DNA of 64,000 bases, taken from assembly GCF_001752395.1 (NCBI RefSeq), contig NZ_MKEK01000001.1:2631857-2695856 (forward strand). The letters run 5' to 3'. This DNA comes from Rheinheimera salexigens (GTDB taxonomy: Bacteria; Pseudomonadota; Gammaproteobacteria; Enterobacterales; Alteromonadaceae). The notes under the pieces are model-generated. The model had not been told where the DNA came from and ran no database searches. It saw nothing but the letters and a program-made list of their open reading frames with translations. Shown here in pieces: positions 43,597-53,523 of this stretch. How positions within the stretch are numbered: the first letter of the stretch is position 1; every line of letters begins with the position of its first letter. The position numbers and the translations under genes were made by a program.

Positions 43597-43618
43597 TTTA
43601 CCTTTACGTAAACTTCAC
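43597..43618. promoter_or_regulatory. LiuR-like operator and promoter of liuR
   Basis: A 22-base element, TTTACCTTTACG followed by TAAACTTCAC, containing the perfect palindrome TTTACGTAAA (43603-43612). It lies just before a TATAGT -10 box (43620-43625), in the long-spacer position that MerR-type regulators use. The liuR start is 32 bases after it. Confidence 0.6.
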
Positions 43619-43649
43619 TTATAGTTGCAGCGTTTTTAAGAAGGCAGAC

Positions 43650-44084
43650 ATGACTACAAAAGAAGAAAAAACCTACAGCATTAGCGAGCTCGCCAAAGAG
43701 TTCGACATTACCACTCGCAGCATTCGTTTTTACGAAGACCAAGGCTTAGTGATGCCTTTGCGTAAGGGGCAGACCCGCATATATAGCAATCGGGATCGGG
43801 TACGTTTAAAGCTAATTTTACGTGGCAAACGTTTAGGTTTTAGTCTGGCCGAAACAGGACAATTATTTGAACTTTATGATGTAGATAAAAGTAGCGTGAC
43901 GCAGCTTAATACCATGATGAAGTTAATTGAACAGAAAAAAGCTGATTTACATCAGCAATTAGACGATATCAAAGTCGTGCTAATGGAGCTGGTAACCGTA
44001 GAAAAGCGGTGCCGAGATATCTTAGCCGATGCCAAACCACATACACTGCAGCAGCAGGAACGAGTAAACGGGGAAAAAGCATGA
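43650..44084 (+). CDS. liuR: MerR-family regulator LiuR of leucine/isovalerate catabolism
   Basis: A 144-residue DNA-binding protein. The N-terminal helix-turn-helix is typical of Mer[72 protein letters not shown]-terminal dimer coiled coil follows ([33 protein letters not shown]). There is no metal-binding Cys cluster, so it should sense an organic ligand such as a branched-chain acyl-CoA. The ATG at 43650 follows AAGAAGG; longer starts read through the promoter. It overlaps liuA by 4 bases (ATGA), so regulator and enzyme are co-translated. Confidence 0.9.
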   Translation: MTTKEEKTYSISELAKEFDITTRSIRFYEDQGLVMPLRKGQTRIYSNRDRVRLKLILRGKRLGFSLAETGQLFELYDVDKSSVTQLNTMMKLIEQKKADLHQQLDDIKVVLMELVTVEKRCRDILADAKPHTLQQQERVNGEKA

Positions 44085-45250
44085 TTAGCAGCTATAAAGG
44101 CCTTAACTTCGACTTAGGTGAAACCGTCGATATGATTCGCGAACAAGTTAATGCATTTGCTCGTGAAGAAATCGCACCACGTGCCAGCCAAATTGATATT
44201 GATAATGAATTTCCAGCCGACTTATGGCGTAAATTTGGCGACTTAGGTTTATTAGGTATTACTGTTGACGAAAAATACGGTGGCTCAGGTTTAGGCTATT
44301 TAGAGCATGTTATTGCCATGGAAGAAATTAGCCGTGCTTCGGCTTCAGTGGCTTTATCTTATGGTGCTCACTCTAACTTATGCGTTAACCAAATTTCTCG
44401 TAATGGTACTGAAGAGCAAAAATTGAAATACTTGCCTAAACTATGTTCGGGCGAGCATGTAGGTGCGCTAGCCATGAGCGAGCCTAACGCCGGTTCTGAC
44501 GTGGTTAGCATGAAACTACGCGCTGATAAACACGGCGATAAGTATATTTTAAATGGCAATAAAATGTGGATTACTAATGGTCCAGATGCTGACGTATTAG
44601 TTATTTATGCTAAAACCGACGTTAATGCTGGCTCTAAAGGCATTACAGCCTTTATCGTTGAGCGTGATTTTAAAGGCTTTAGTACGGCACAAAAACTAGA
44701 TAAATTAGGTATGCGCGGCTCAAATACCTGTGAATTAGTATTTGAAGATTGTGAAGTACCGGCAGAAAACGTTTTAGGCCAAGTGGGCAGTGGCGTAAAA
44801 GTATTAATGAGCGGCCTAGACTACGAGCGTGTTGTATTATCTGCTGGTCCACTGGGCATTATGACCGCGTGTATGGATGTGGCTGTGCCTTATGTGCATG
44901 ACCGTAAGCAATTTGGCCAAGCTATTGGTGAATTCCAATTAGTACAGGGCAAATTAGCTGATATGTATACCCAAATGAACGCAGCTAGAGCCTATGTGTA
45001 CACTGTGGCTAAAGCCTGTGATCGCGGTGAGACCACCCGTAAAGATGCCGCTGCGGTTATTTTATATGCAGCAGAATTAGCCACTAAAATGGCCTTAGAC
45101 GCTATCCAATTACTGGGCGGTAATGGTTATATTAATGAGTACCCTACTGGGCGCTTATTACGTGATGCTAAATTATATGAAATAGGTGCGGGTACGTCAG
45201 AAATTCGTCGCATGTTGATTGGCCGCGAACTATTTAACGAATCTATCTAG
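44081..45250 (+). CDS. liuA: Isovaleryl-CoA dehydrogenase
   Basis: A 389-residue FAD enzyme that oxidises isovaleryl-CoA to 3-methylcrotonyl-CoA. Features: [19 protein letters not shown] at the start, [89 protein letters not shown] (the Glu of this region is the catalytic base in isovaleryl-CoA dehydrogenases, unlike other family members) and [21 protein letters not shown]. The ATG at 44081 overlaps liuR by four bases. A strong hairpin follows the stop before liuB. Confidence 0.95.
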   Translation: MISSYKGLNFDLGETVDMIREQVNAFAREEIAPRASQIDIDNEFPADLWRKFGDLGLLGITVDEKYGGSGLGYLEHVIAMEEISRASASVALSYGAHSNLCVNQISRNGTEEQKLKYLPKLCSGEHVGALAMSEPNAGSDVVSMKLRADKHGDKYILNGNKMWITNGPDADVLVIYAKTDVNAGSKGITAFIVERDFKGFSTAQKLDKLGMRGSNTCELVFEDCEVPAENVLGQVGSGVKVLMSGLDYERVVLSAGPLGIMTACMDVAVPYVHDRKQFGQAIGEFQLVQGKLADMYTQMNAARAYVYTVAKACDRGETTRKDAAAVILYAAELATKMALDAIQLLGGNGYINEYPTGRLLRDAKLYEIGAGTSEIRRMLIGRELFNESI

Positions 45251-45257
45251 TTGAGCG

Positions 45258-45284
45258 AGGCAATGTACGAAAGCTACATTGCCT
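45258..45284. promoter_or_regulatory. Hairpin between liuA and liuB
   Basis: AGGCAATGTA and TACATTGCCT form a perfect 10-base-pair stem with a seven-base loop, 8 bases after the liuA stop. There is no T-run, so it is more likely an mRNA processing or stability hairpin that sets different levels of liuA and liuB. Confidence 0.5.
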
Positions 45285-45352
45285 TGGTCCTAAGTCCGGT
45301 GTAGGCCAACGCTTCTGCTTTGGCTAACCAAGTCTGGTGTAAGGTAATTTAA

Positions 45353-46960
45353 GTGACCCAAATTACGTCTAAAATAAATCCTCGCACTGAGGAATTTCAA
45401 AAAAATGCGGCAGCTATGCAAGCCGTAGTCGATGATCTAAACAGCAAAGTACAACAAATTAAACTCGGTGGTGGTGAAGCGCTTATTGCTCGCCATGTTG
45501 GCCGTGGTAAAATGTTTGTGCGTGAACGAGTGCAAAAGCTATTAGACCCAGGTTCACCATTTTTAGAAGTTGGCCAATTTGCTGGCTGGGAATGTTATGA
45601 CGACTATGTACCCAGTGCCGGTATTGTTGCCGGTATTGGTCGGGTTAGCGGTGTTGAATGTATGATAGTGGCTAACGATGCCACGGTAAAAGGCGGTACT
45701 TATTATCCGCTAACGGTTAAAAAGCATTTACGCGCTCAAGAAATTGCCGAGCGTTGTCATTTGCCTTGCATTTATTTAGTCGATTCTGGCGGTGCTAACT
45801 TACCGCGCCAAGACGAAGTATTCCCTGACAAATTACATTTTGGTCGTATTTTCTTTAATCAAGCCACTATGTCTGCCAAAGGTATTCCACAAATTGCTGT
45901 AGTAATGGGCTTATGTACCGCTGGTGGTGCTTATGTGCCCGCTATGGCCGATGAGAGTATTATTGTTAAAGACCAAGGCACTATTTTCTTAGCTGGCCCG
46001 CCGTTAGTTAAAGCGGCAACCGGTGAAGAAGTAACAGCAGAAGAATTAGGCGGCGCCGATGTGCACTGTAGAATTTCTGGTGTGGCCGATCATTATGCCC
46101 TAAACGATGAGCATGCTTTACAGTTAGCCCGCAATTCTGTTTCTCGTTTTAACCGCCAACAACAGGCTAATGTTGAAGTAAAACCAAGCCAAGAGCCGTT
46201 ATATGATGCCAAAGAATTATACGGCATTGTCGGTACTGATTTGCGTAAACCGTTTGATGTTAAAGAAGTGATAGCGCGAATTGTTGATGGCTCTGATTTT
46301 GATGAGTTTAAACAATATTACGGCAGCACTCTGGTTTGCGGTTTTGCCCGTATCTTTGGTTACCCTGTGGGTATTGTGGCCAATAACGGCATCTTGTTTT
46401 CAGAGTCAGCGCAAAAAGGTGCCCACTTTATTGAGCTGTGTGCCCAGCGAAAAATCCCCTTATTATTTCTGCAAAACATTACTGGCTTTATGGTGGGTAA
46501 AAAATACGAAGCCGAAGGTATTGCTAAACACGGTGCTAAAATGGTGATGGCGGTAAGTTGCGCCAAAGTGCCTAAATTTACCGTGTTAATTGGCGGTAGC
46601 TATGGCGCAGGTAACTACGGTATGTGTGGCCGCGCTTATGACCCAACAATGATGTGGATGTGGCCTAATGCCCGCATTTCCGTTATGGGTGGCGAGCAAG
46701 CCGCAGGTGTTATGGCGCAAGTAACTAAAGACGGTTTAGCCCGTAAAGGTGAAACCTTGTCAGCTGAAGCCGAGCAAGCCCTGAAACAGCCTATTATTGA
46801 GCAGTATGAAAAACAAGGTCACCCCTACTACGCCAGCGGCCGGTTGTGGGATGACGGTATTATTGATCCAGCACAAACTCGAATGACAGTTGGCTTGGCG
46901 ATGGCGGCAGCATTAAATGCGCCTATTGAAGAGACTAAGTTTGGCGTGTTTAGAATGTAG
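45353..46960 (+). CDS. liuB: Methylcrotonoyl-CoA carboxylase, carboxyltransferase (beta) subunit
   Basis: A 535-residue subunit that moves the carboxyl group from biotin to 3-methylcrotonyl-CoA. It has the crotonase-type acyl-CoA carboxyltransferase marks [87 protein letters not shown] and [44 protein letters not shown]. The GRAYDP and FFNQ features are typical of methylcrotonyl rather than propionyl carboxylases. The start is GTG at 45353 with AAGG upstream. Its partner is the biotin-carrying liuD. Confidence 0.95.
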   Translation: MTQITSKINPRTEEFQKNAAAMQAVVDDLNSKVQQIKLGGGEALIARHVGRGKMFVRERVQKLLDPGSPFLEVGQFAGWECYDDYVPSAGIVAGIGRVSGVECMIVANDATVKGGTYYPLTVKKHLRAQEIAERCHLPCIYLVDSGGANLPRQDEVFPDKLHFGRIFFNQATMSAKGIPQIAVVMGLCTAGGAYVPAMADESIIVKDQGTIFLAGPPLVKAATGEEVTAEELGGADVHCRISGVADHYALNDEHALQLARNSVSRFNRQQQANVEVKPSQEPLYDAKELYGIVGTDLRKPFDVKEVIARIVDGSDFDEFKQYYGSTLVCGFARIFGYPVGIVANNGILFSESAQKGAHFIELCAQRKIPLLFLQNITGFMVGKKYEAEGIAKHGAKMVMAVSCAKVPKFTVLIGGSYGAGNYGMCGRAYDPTMMWMWPNARISVMGGEQAAGVMAQVTKDGLARKGETLSAEAEQALKQPIIEQYEKQGHPYYASGRLWDDGIIDPAQTRMTVGLAMAAALNAPIEETKFGVFRM

Positions 46961-47301
46961 TTTTGCATGTGTTTTGGCAAATAATTGAGGATGGATTAGG
47001 TCGTGACTGAGGTAAGCGCAATCGCGCCGTACTACTTTATCAGAACACGCCGTAAATACATCCTTGTAGGCTCGGGTTTTTCATCCTTGAAAAACACGGT
47101 TCTGAGCAAAGTGTACTGTGCGCTTGCTCTGCCGGATAGCAGCGTAATGTCAGATTTAACTGGGCAAGTAATACTGAAATTACGCAGCAGTAGCGGTTTA
47201 AAATAAGCCTAGCAGTAACAAATTCGAAGATATGTACCCAGTGCGGTCTAATTAGAACGCAATGCTTGAGCCATAAAAGTTAAATACTCTCGGAGTAATA
47301 T
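46961..47301. other. Intergenic region with one dispersed-repeat copy
   Basis: A 341-base gap in the liu operon between liuB and liuC. It carries repeat copy 5 at 47041-47104 and otherwise no gene; a 67-codon ORF here (47003-47206) is a translation of the repeat. AGAG-like ribosome site CTCGGAGTAATAT precedes liuC. Confidence 0.6.
47041..47104 (+). repeat. Dispersed two-hairpin repeat, copy 5
   Basis: CAGAAC at the left end pairs with GTTCTG at the right end. Between them: ACGCCGTAAA, hairpin TACATCCTTGTA, GGCTCG, hairpin GTTTTTC-ATCC-TTGAAAAAC, ACG. It is close to copy 3, but the outer stem sequence differs while still pairing. Confidence 0.8.
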
Positions 47302-48096
47302 ATGAACCTAATTTACACAGAAGTCAGCATTGATACCCGCGGCGTCGCTACATTAACGCTGAACCGTCCTGAGGTACATAATGCCTTTGATGATAAAATG
47401 ATCGCCGAACTTATCGGCATTTTAGATAATTTAGCGGCTGACGATTCGGTACGTATTTTAGTATTAAAAGCTAATGGTAAAAATTTCTCTGCCGGTGCCG
47501 ATCTCAATTGGATGCGCGCTATGGCAGATAAAGATTATCAACAAAATTTAGATGACGCCGACGAACTTGCCGAGTTAATGCATAAATTAGATCGCTTTTC
47601 CAAACCAAGCATCGCTTTAGTGCAAGGCGCCGCTTTTGGTGGTGCAATCGGTTTAGTAGCTTGTTGTGATATCGCCATTGCTGCAGACGATGCCAGTTTT
47701 TGTTTAAGTGAAGTTAAAATTGGTTTAGTACCTGCGGTAATTAGCCCGTATGTGATGCGCGCTTTGGGTGAGCGACAAAGCCGTCGTTACTTTATTACTG
47801 CCGAGCGTTTTAGCGCTAATACTGCATTGAATTTAGGTTTATTGCATCAAGTAGTGACAAAAAATCAGTTGGATGAGAGTGCTGAACACTTTATTCAAAA
47901 TTTATTACTAAATAGCCCAGCTGCAATTAAAGCCGCCAAAACCCTTATCCATAATATTTATAATCGTAAGATTGGTAATAATGTGATTGCTCATACTACG
48001 CAAGCTATTGCAGAAATTCGGGTATCAGAACAAGGTCAAGAAGGCTTAACCGCATTTTTAAATAAGCGTAAACCTAATTGGCAAAGTGAGGAATAA
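47302..48096 (+). CDS. liuC: Methylglutaconyl-CoA hydratase
   Basis: A 264-residue crotonase-fold enzyme that hydrates 3-methylglutaconyl-CoA to HMG-CoA. It shows LNRPEVHNAFDDKMIAEL, ANGKNFSAGADLNWMRAMADKDYQQNLDDA (a signature of this hydratase), LVQGAAFGGAIGLVACCDIAIA (oxyanion hole) and SEVKIGLVPAVISPYVMRALGERQSRRYFITAERF, ending LTAFLNKRKPNWQ. It sits between liuB and liuD, ending 5 bases before the liuD start. Confidence 0.95.
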   Translation: MNLIYTEVSIDTRGVATLTLNRPEVHNAFDDKMIAELIGILDNLAADDSVRILVLKANGKNFSAGADLNWMRAMADKDYQQNLDDADELAELMHKLDRFSKPSIALVQGAAFGGAIGLVACCDIAIAADDASFCLSEVKIGLVPAVISPYVMRALGERQSRRYFITAERFSANTALNLGLLHQVVTKNQLDESAEHFIQNLLLNSPAAIKAAKTLIHNIYNRKIGNNVIAHTTQAIAEIRVSEQGQEGLTAFLNKRKPNWQSEE

Positions 48097-48101
48097 CATT
48101 G

Positions 48102-50102
48102 ATGTTTCGTAAAATTCTGATTGCTAACCGCGGCGAAATAGCCTGCCGTATTATTGATACAGCTCATAAGCTCGGTATTCGTTGTGTTGCAGTTTATTCT
48201 GAAGCTGATGCCAATGCCCGTCATGTACGCATGGCAGATGAAGCTTATTTATTAGGCCCGGCCCCAAGCAAAGATTCTTACTTACGTTTAGATAAAATTA
48301 TTGCGATAGCCAAGAAAAGTGGCGCAGAAGCTATTCACCCAGGTTATGGCTTTTTAGCTGAAAATGAGCAATTTGCTCAAGCTTGTTTGGATGAAAATAT
48401 TGTTTTTATCGGCCCGCCTGTGGCCGCTATTACCGCTATGGGTTCAAAAAGTGCGGCTAAAAATATTATGCATAAAGCCGGTGTACCACTAGTACCTGGC
48501 TATCATGGTGAAGACCAAGCAGATACCACCTTAGCGGCAGAATCTGCCAAAATAGGCTACCCGCAGTTACTTAAAGCCGCTTACGGTGGTGGTGGTAAAG
48601 GTATGCGTGTGGTGTGGTCAGAAGACGAATTCGCTAGCGCACTTGCTGGTGCTCGTCGTGAAGCAACGGCTGGTTTTGGTAATGATAAAATGCTTATAGA
48701 GCGCTATCTTACTAAACCTCGGCATATAGAAATTCAAGTCTTTGCCGACAATCACGGAAATGCAGTGTATTTAGCCGAGCGCGATTGCTCTATTCAACGT
48801 CGTCATCAAAAAGTAATTGAAGAAGCACCAGCACCTAACTTTAGCCAACAGCAGCGCCAAGCTATGGGTGAAGCTGCGGTTAAAGCGGCCCAAGCTATAG
48901 ATTATCGTGGTGCGGGTACGGTTGAGTTTTTATTTGATGAAGATGGCTCTTTCTACTTTATGGAAATGAACACCCGTCTACAGGTAGAGCATCCAGTAAC
49001 TGAAATGATTACTGGTCAAGACTTAGTTAACTGGCAGTTATTAATTGCTGCGGGCGAGCCGTTACCCCTGACCCAAGATCAAGTGAAAATTGATGGCCAT
49101 GCTATTGAAGTACGCATTTACGCTGAAGATCCTGATAACGATTTTTTACCTGCGACCGGTAAACTAACCTATTTACGCCAGCCAAAACCAAGCCGCTATG
49201 TGCGGGTGGATACCGGTGTGCTTGAAAACGATGAAGTCAGTCCGTTTTATGATCCGATGATCGCAAAATTAATTGTATGGGATCAAAACCGTGATCGGGC
49301 TATTAACCGCATGTTACGTGCCTTAGAAGATTATCAGATTGCCGGTGTTACCACTAACCTAAGCTTTTTAACCAGCTTAGCGGGACACCCTGCGTTTAAA
49401 GCGGCAGAGCTAGATACCAACTTTATTAATCAGCATCACGACAGCTTATTTGCACCTGCAGATGCCAAAGATGTTGCAAACAGTAACCAAGCATTAGTGT
49501 TAGCTGCGTTATTTGTGCTACAGCAACAAAAAAATAACGAAACGCAAAGCATGGGCCACTCTAGCCCTTGGCAGCACAGCCAAGGTTGGCGCTTAAATGA
49601 AGTCCCAACAGTTAGCATTGCGCTATTAAAAGGTGATGAAAAGCATCAAGTCACTATTGAGCAGCACAGCCAACATTACCAAGTGCAATTAGCAGAGCAA
49701 AACTTAATCTGTCAGGCAGAGCTTATCGGTGATGAATTGAGCGCGGTAATAGACCAGCGCAGAATCAAAGTGCGGGTGAATCAGTACCAAGATACGATTA
49801 GTGTTTTTATAAAACATCAGCGCTATGACTTTATCTATCAAACCGAAGTCACCACCGACACCGATGGCGCTGAACATGCCGGTAGCTTAACCGCTCCAAT
49901 GAACGGCACTGTGGTGGCAGTATTAGTCGAAAAAGGCGCGGTAGTAAAAGCCGGCGATACACTGGTGATTATGGAAGCCATGAAAATGGAATACAGCATT
50001 AAAGCCAACCACGATGGCACTGTTAATGATGTATTTTATGCCGCCGGTGACTTAGTGCAAGATGGCGCTGAATTAGTTGATTTTACGGCGGATGAACAAT
50101 GA
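48102..50102 (+). CDS. liuD: Methylcrotonoyl-CoA carboxylase, biotin carboxylase/carrier (alpha) subunit
   Basis: A 666-residue subunit with an ATP-grasp biotin carboxylase domain (residues about 1-445: [71 protein letters not shown]) and a C-terminal biotin carrier domain (residues about 590-665) with the biotinyl Lys in [13 protein letters not shown]. It uses ATP and bicarbonate to carboxylate biotin for liuB. The ATG at 48102 is preferred to a TTG one codon earlier, with GTGAGGAA upstream. It overlaps liuE by 4 bases. Confidence 0.95.
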   Translation: MFRKILIANRGEIACRIIDTAHKLGIRCVAVYSEADANARHVRMADEAYLLGPAPSKDSYLRLDKIIAIAKKSGAEAIHPGYGFLAENEQFAQACLDENIVFIGPPVAAITAMGSKSAAKNIMHKAGVPLVPGYHGEDQADTTLAAESAKIGYPQLLKAAYGGGGKGMRVVWSEDEFASALAGARREATAGFGNDKMLIERYLTKPRHIEIQVFADNHGNAVYLAERDCSIQRRHQKVIEEAPAPNFSQQQRQAMGEAAVKAAQAIDYRGAGTVEFLFDEDGSFYFMEMNTRLQVEHPVTEMITGQDLVNWQLLIAAGEPLPLTQDQVKIDGHAIEVRIYAEDPDNDFLPATGKLTYLRQPKPSRYVRVDTGVLENDEVSPFYDPMIAKLIVWDQNRDRAINRMLRALEDYQIAGVTTNLSFLTSLAGHPAFKAAELDTNFINQHHDSLFAPADAKDVANSNQALVLAALFVLQQQKNNETQSMGHSSPWQHSQGWRLNEVPTVSIALLKGDEKHQVTIEQHSQHYQVQLAEQNLICQAELIGDELSAVIDQRRIKVRVNQYQDTISVFIKHQRYDFIYQTEVTTDTDGAEHAGSLTAPMNGTVVAVLVEKGAVVKAGDTLVIMEAMKMEYSIKANHDGTVNDVFYAAGDLVQDGAELVDFTADEQ

Positions 50103-51007
50103 GTTTACCTACCCGCGTTCGAATAGTTGAAGTTGGCCCTCGAGATGGTTTGCAAAATGAAGCCAGTGTTAGCACATCTGACAAAATTGAATTGATTAAT
50201 CAGTTAGCAGCGGCTGGGCATAGCTACATTGAAAGTGGTGCTTTTGTCTCGCCTAAATGGGTGCCACAAATGGCCGACTCTGCCGAGGTTTTTGCCGGTA
50301 TTGACCGTCAAGCTAATGTCACTTATGCCGCACTAACACCAAATCTAAAAGGCTACGAATCTGCTAAGTTAGCGAATGTATCTGAAGTCGCCATTTTTGG
50401 TGCGGCCTCAGAAGCCTTTAGTCAAAAAAATATTAACTGCAGCATAGCCGAAAGTTTAGCCAGATTTGAGCCAGTAATGGCCGCCGCTAAGCGTGATGGC
50501 ATTAAAGTGCGCGGTTATGTTTCATGTGTTGTTGGTTGTCCTTATCAAGGTGAAGTTGCACCTAGTGAAGTCGCACGAGTCGCTAAAGCTTTACTGGATA
50601 TGGGCTGCTACGAAATCTCGTTAGGCGACACTATTGGTGTCGGTACACCGAAAACTGTTATGGCAATGCTAGATGCTGTTAGTGCTGTGGTTCCGGTAGA
50701 AAAACTAGCCGTACATTTTCATGATACCTATGGTCAAGCGTTAAGTAATATCTATGTCGCACTTAATCGTGGCATCAGCGTCATTGATAGCGCGGTTGCT
50801 GGCTTAGGCGGTTGTCCTTATGCGGCGGGTGCATCTGGCAATGTCGCAACTGAAGATGTAGTCTATTTATTAAATGGTTTAGACATCAGCCATGGCGTGG
50901 ATTTAAATGCCTTAGCGGCAGCTGGCAGGTTTATCACCGACAAGTTAGGCAAGCAGCCTAGTTCTAAAGTAGGATTGGCGCTGCAAGCTAAGTGCAGTAC
51001 AACTTAA
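50099..51007 (+). CDS. liuE: Hydroxymethylglutaryl-CoA lyase
   Basis: A 302-residue metal-dependent aldolase of the DRE-TIM family that splits HMG-CoA into acetoacetate and acetyl-CoA. Features: [15 protein letters not shown] (catalytic Arg, metal Asp), [47 protein letters not shown] (metal-binding HFH) and [24 protein letters not shown], which holds the catalytic Cys near 263. The start overlaps the liuD stop as ATGA. It is followed after 35 bases by the CoA-transferase genes. Confidence 0.95.
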   Translation: MSLPTRVRIVEVGPRDGLQNEASVSTSDKIELINQLAAAGHSYIESGAFVSPKWVPQMADSAEVFAGIDRQANVTYAALTPNLKGYESAKLANVSEVAIFGAASEAFSQKNINCSIAESLARFEPVMAAAKRDGIKVRGYVSCVVGCPYQGEVAPSEVARVAKALLDMGCYEISLGDTIGVGTPKTVMAMLDAVSAVVPVEKLAVHFHDTYGQALSNIYVALNRGISVIDSAVAGLGGCPYAAGASGNVATEDVVYLLNGLDISHGVDLNALAAAGRFITDKLGKQPSSKVGLALQAKCSTT

Positions 51008-51042
51008 GGCATTAAGATTTAAGAAAACACAGAGGACAACAA

Positions 51043-51744
51043 ATGGCAGGGTTTAATAAGGTCGTAAATAGCTACGAAGAAGCCATGGCAGGCTTGCAAG
51101 ACGGTATGACCGTTATTGCGGGTGGCTTTGGTTTATGTGGTATTCCAGAGGGTTTAATCGCACAAATTAAAAAAATGGCGACCAAAGATTTAACCGTGGT
51201 ATCCAATAATTGTGGTGTTGATGGCTTTGGTTTAGGCATTTTGCTTGAAGACCGGCAGATTAAAAAAATGATCGCCTCTTATGTCGGTGAAAATGCGTTG
51301 TTTGAAAAACAATTGCTTAATGGTGAATTAGAAGTAGAACTAACACCACAAGGCACCTTGGCAGAAAAAATGCGTGCAGCCGGTGCGGGTATCCCTGCAT
51401 TTTTTACGGCGACTGGCTATGGTACTCCTGTAGCTGAAGGCAAAGAAACTCGCGAAATTAATGGCCGCAACTATGTACTTGAAGAATCAATTCAAGGTGA
51501 TTTTGCCATTGTTCGGGCGTGGAAAGCTGACCGTTATGGCAACTTAATGTTCCGCCATACTGCAATGAACTTCAACCCCATGGCTGCCACTGCTGGTAAA
51601 ATAACGGTAGCTGAAGTTGAAGAAATTGTTGAACCAGGCGAATTAGAGCCTTCACAAATTCATACCCCGGGAATTTACGTGCAACGTGTTATCAAAGGTA
51701 CTTTTGAAAAACGCATTGAACGTCGCACCGTTCGTCAAGCTTAA
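51043..51744 (+). CDS. scoA: 3-oxoacid CoA-transferase subunit A
   Basis: A 233-residue subunit of a succinyl-CoA or acetyl-CoA:acetoacetate CoA-transferase, which would activate the acetoacetate made by liuE. Marks: [79 protein letters not shown] and [25 protein letters not shown]. Its stop is 11 bases before subunit B, with AAGGAGG between. Which acyl donor is used cannot be told; SCOT and AtoDA are close relatives. Confidence 0.9.
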   Translation: MAGFNKVVNSYEEAMAGLQDGMTVIAGGFGLCGIPEGLIAQIKKMATKDLTVVSNNCGVDGFGLGILLEDRQIKKMIASYVGENALFEKQLLNGELEVELTPQGTLAEKMRAAGAGIPAFFTATGYGTPVAEGKETREINGRNYVLEESIQGDFAIVRAWKADRYGNLMFRHTAMNFNPMAATAGKITVAEVEEIVEPGELEPSQIHTPGIYVQRVIKGTFEKRIERRTVRQA

Positions 51745-51754
51745 GGAGGCAACA

Positions 51755-52414
51755 ATGGCTTTATCTCGTGAACAAGTTGCCATGCGCGTAGCACAAGAAC
51801 TACAAGATGGTTATTACGTAAATTTAGGTATTGGTATTCCAACCTTAGTGGCGAACTACGTACCAGAAGGTATTGAAGTGATGCTGCAATCAGAAAATGG
51901 TTTACTCGGTATGGGGCAATTCCCAACTGAAGAAAATCTAGATGCTGATATGATTAATGCCGGTAAAGAAACCGTTACTGCCGTAAAAGGCGCGGCTATT
52001 TTTAACTCAGCTGAAAGCTTTGCCATGATCCGTGGCGGCCATGTTGATTTAACAGTATTAGGCGCCTTTGAAGTGGATCAAAACGGTAATATTGCCAGCT
52101 GGATGATCCCAGGTAAATTGATTAAAGGTATGGGCGGCGCTATGGACTTAGTAGCAGGCGCACAAAACATCGTTGTCACCATGACCCATGCCGATAAGTA
52201 CGGTAACAGTAAACTATTAACTGACTGCACCCTACCGTTAACCGGTGTCGGCTGTGTTAAGAAAATTGTTACTGACCTTGCAGTATTAGAAGTACGTAAT
52301 GGCGCGTTCCACTTATTAGAGCGTGCTCCGGGTATTTCAGTTGAAGAAATTCAACAGAAAACGGCAGGTAAACTGGTCGTTGACGGTGATATCCCAGAAA
52401 TGAAGTTTAATTAG
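51755..52414 (+). CDS. scoB: 3-oxoacid CoA-transferase subunit B
   Basis: A 219-residue partner of subunit A. It carries the catalytic glutamate in SENGLLGMG (near 51), where the CoA thioester forms, together with VNLGIGIPTLVANYVPEG, MIRGGHVDLTVLGAFEVDQNGNIASWMIPGK and GAQNIVVTMTHADKYG. The ATG at 51755 follows a perfect AAGGAGG; a longer frame start upstream overlaps subunit A and is rejected. It closes the leucine operon; the terminator follows in 19 bases. Confidence 0.9.
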   Translation: MALSREQVAMRVAQELQDGYYVNLGIGIPTLVANYVPEGIEVMLQSENGLLGMGQFPTEENLDADMINAGKETVTAVKGAAIFNSAESFAMIRGGHVDLTVLGAFEVDQNGNIASWMIPGKLIKGMGGAMDLVAGAQNIVVTMTHADKYGNSKLLTDCTLPLTGVGCVKKIVTDLAVLEVRNGAFHLLERAPGISVEEIQQKTAGKLVVDGDIPEMKFN

Positions 52415-52432
52415 TATTCTTCTCTCTAGAAT

Positions 52433-52460
52433 AAAAAAGCTGGCTTAAGCCAGCTTTTTT
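52433..52460. terminator. Rho-independent terminator of the liu operon
   Basis: AAAAAAGCTGGCTT and AAGCCAGCTTTTTT form a perfect palindrome with T-runs on both strands, just after the CoA-transferase subunit B gene. Confidence 0.9.
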
Positions 52461-52558
52461 ATTGCTGATGACTAACACTAGTCGGTTTTGTCTTATGCTA
52501 TTTTATCTTTCAACCGCCCTGCTTTTATCGCTTACTTTTTGACCAACCAGCAACCATG

Positions 52559-52579
52559 TGATATATTTAAAATGTATCA
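52559..52579. promoter_or_regulatory. Palindromic operator of the Xre/RES operon
   Basis: TGATA-TATTT and AAATG-TATCA around one central base form an imperfect 21-base palindrome, 18 bases before the antitoxin start. Xre/MbcA antitoxins commonly repress their own operon through such boxes. Confidence 0.5.
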
Positions 52580-52597
52580 TTTGATTACAGGTGCAAT

Positions 52598-53047
52598 ATG
52601 ATTGCGTTAGTTAAAGAGTTTACCCCCCCGCTTTATCAAGCTACTACTATTTGGCAACAGTTAGGTATTGCAGAACGTGGGCCAAAATTATATCAAGCAC
52701 TGCATAATGGGTTTGCCTATAGCGTATTTGACACCCTTGCTAGTTTATCTGGTTTAGATAAAAAACAATTAGCCTCGGTGTGTCAGTTGGCGCCAGCAAC
52801 GCTCGCGCGACGGGCTAAAGTCGGCAAATTTACTCAAGATGAAAGTGATCGACTATACCGCTTTGCTACCGTGTTAGTGGCAGCCATCGCCTTATTCGAC
52901 AACAACATTGCTGCCGCTAGCCGTTGGCTAACCGAACCCGTATATGGTCTTGGCAACAAATCGCCCCTAGCTATGCTAGTAACCTCAGCCGAAACCCAAG
53001 CCGTACTCGATTTAATCGGCCGTTTAGAGCATGGGGTATTTGCCTAA
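52598..53047 (+). CDS. Xre/MbcA/ParS-family antitoxin (DUF2384)
   Basis: A 149-residue antitoxin. The N-terminal half is a helical DNA-binding domain (FDTLASLSGLDKKQLASVCQLAPATLARRAKVGKFTQDESDRLYRFATVLVAAIALF), and the C-terminal part is the toxin-binding DUF2384 domain (RWLTEPVYGLGNKSPLAMLVTSAETQAVLDLIGRLEHGVF). Members neutralise RES-domain NAD+-degrading toxins, and that toxin follows three bases later. The start follows ACAGGTGCAAT. An operator palindrome sits just upstream. Confidence 0.9.
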   Translation: MIALVKEFTPPLYQATTIWQQLGIAERGPKLYQALHNGFAYSVFDTLASLSGLDKKQLASVCQLAPATLARRAKVGKFTQDESDRLYRFATVLVAAIALFDNNIAAASRWLTEPVYGLGNKSPLAMLVTSAETQAVLDLIGRLEHGVFA

Positions 53048-53049
53048 GC

Positions 53050-53523
53050 ATGGTGAAAAGTATTCAGCTTTTTCGTTTAGTGCATAGTAAATGGCTCAAA
53101 CATGCTTTTGATGGTGAAGGTGCGCGCTTATATGGAGGGCGTTGGAATAGCAAAGGACAGCAGTGTATATACACCGCAGGAAGTGAAGCTTTAGCTATAT
53201 TAGAAATTTTAGTGCATTTAAATAATCGTGCAGCGTTAAGTCAGTTCAAGCTATTTCAATTAACTATTGTTAGAACAGACTTAATGCAAATCAATAACAG
53301 CACACTGCCAATTAGTTGGCGTGACCAACCGGCAACGAGTGAAACCGCCCGTATTGGTGATAGCTGGCTAAATCAAAATGCCAGTTTAGCACTAGCAGTA
53401 CCTAGCGTGTTGGCGCCCCGAGAAAACAATATTTTGCTTAACCCTAAACACGCCAACTTTGCTAGTTGTGTTACCAATATTACCGAACTAGACTTTATGC
53501 CAGATCCACGTTTAGCGCTTTAA
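53050..53523 (+). CDS. RES-domain toxin (NAD+ phosphorylase)
   Basis: A 157-residue toxin of the RES family, which degrades NAD+ when free of antitoxin. The name residues are in place: Arg in FRLVHSKW, Glu in SEALAILEILVHL (probable), Ser in the C-terminal SVLAPRENNILLNPKH, and the signature GGRWNSKGQQCIYTAG. The ATG at 53050 is taken because the frame upstream overlaps the antitoxin and the family begins shortly before FRL. It overlaps the convergent dehydrogenase gene by 12 bases at the 3' ends. Confidence 0.9.
   Translation: MVKSIQLFRLVHSKWLKHAFDGEGARLYGGRWNSKGQQCIYTAGSEALAILEILVHLNNRAALSQFKLFQLTIVRTDLMQINNSTLPISWRDQPATSETARIGDSWLNQNASLALAVPSVLAPRENNILLNPKHANFASCVTNITELDFMPDPRLAL

Noticed and set aside
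47003..47206. 67-codon ORF between liuB and liuC
   Set aside because: It is a translation of the dispersed repeat; a similar TRRKY-containing peptide appears from the copy at 35.7 kb. No ribosome site.
52924..53049. N-terminal extension of the RES toxin
   Set aside because: The extension overlaps the antitoxin gene in another frame and has no family similarity; ATG 53050 is the better start.
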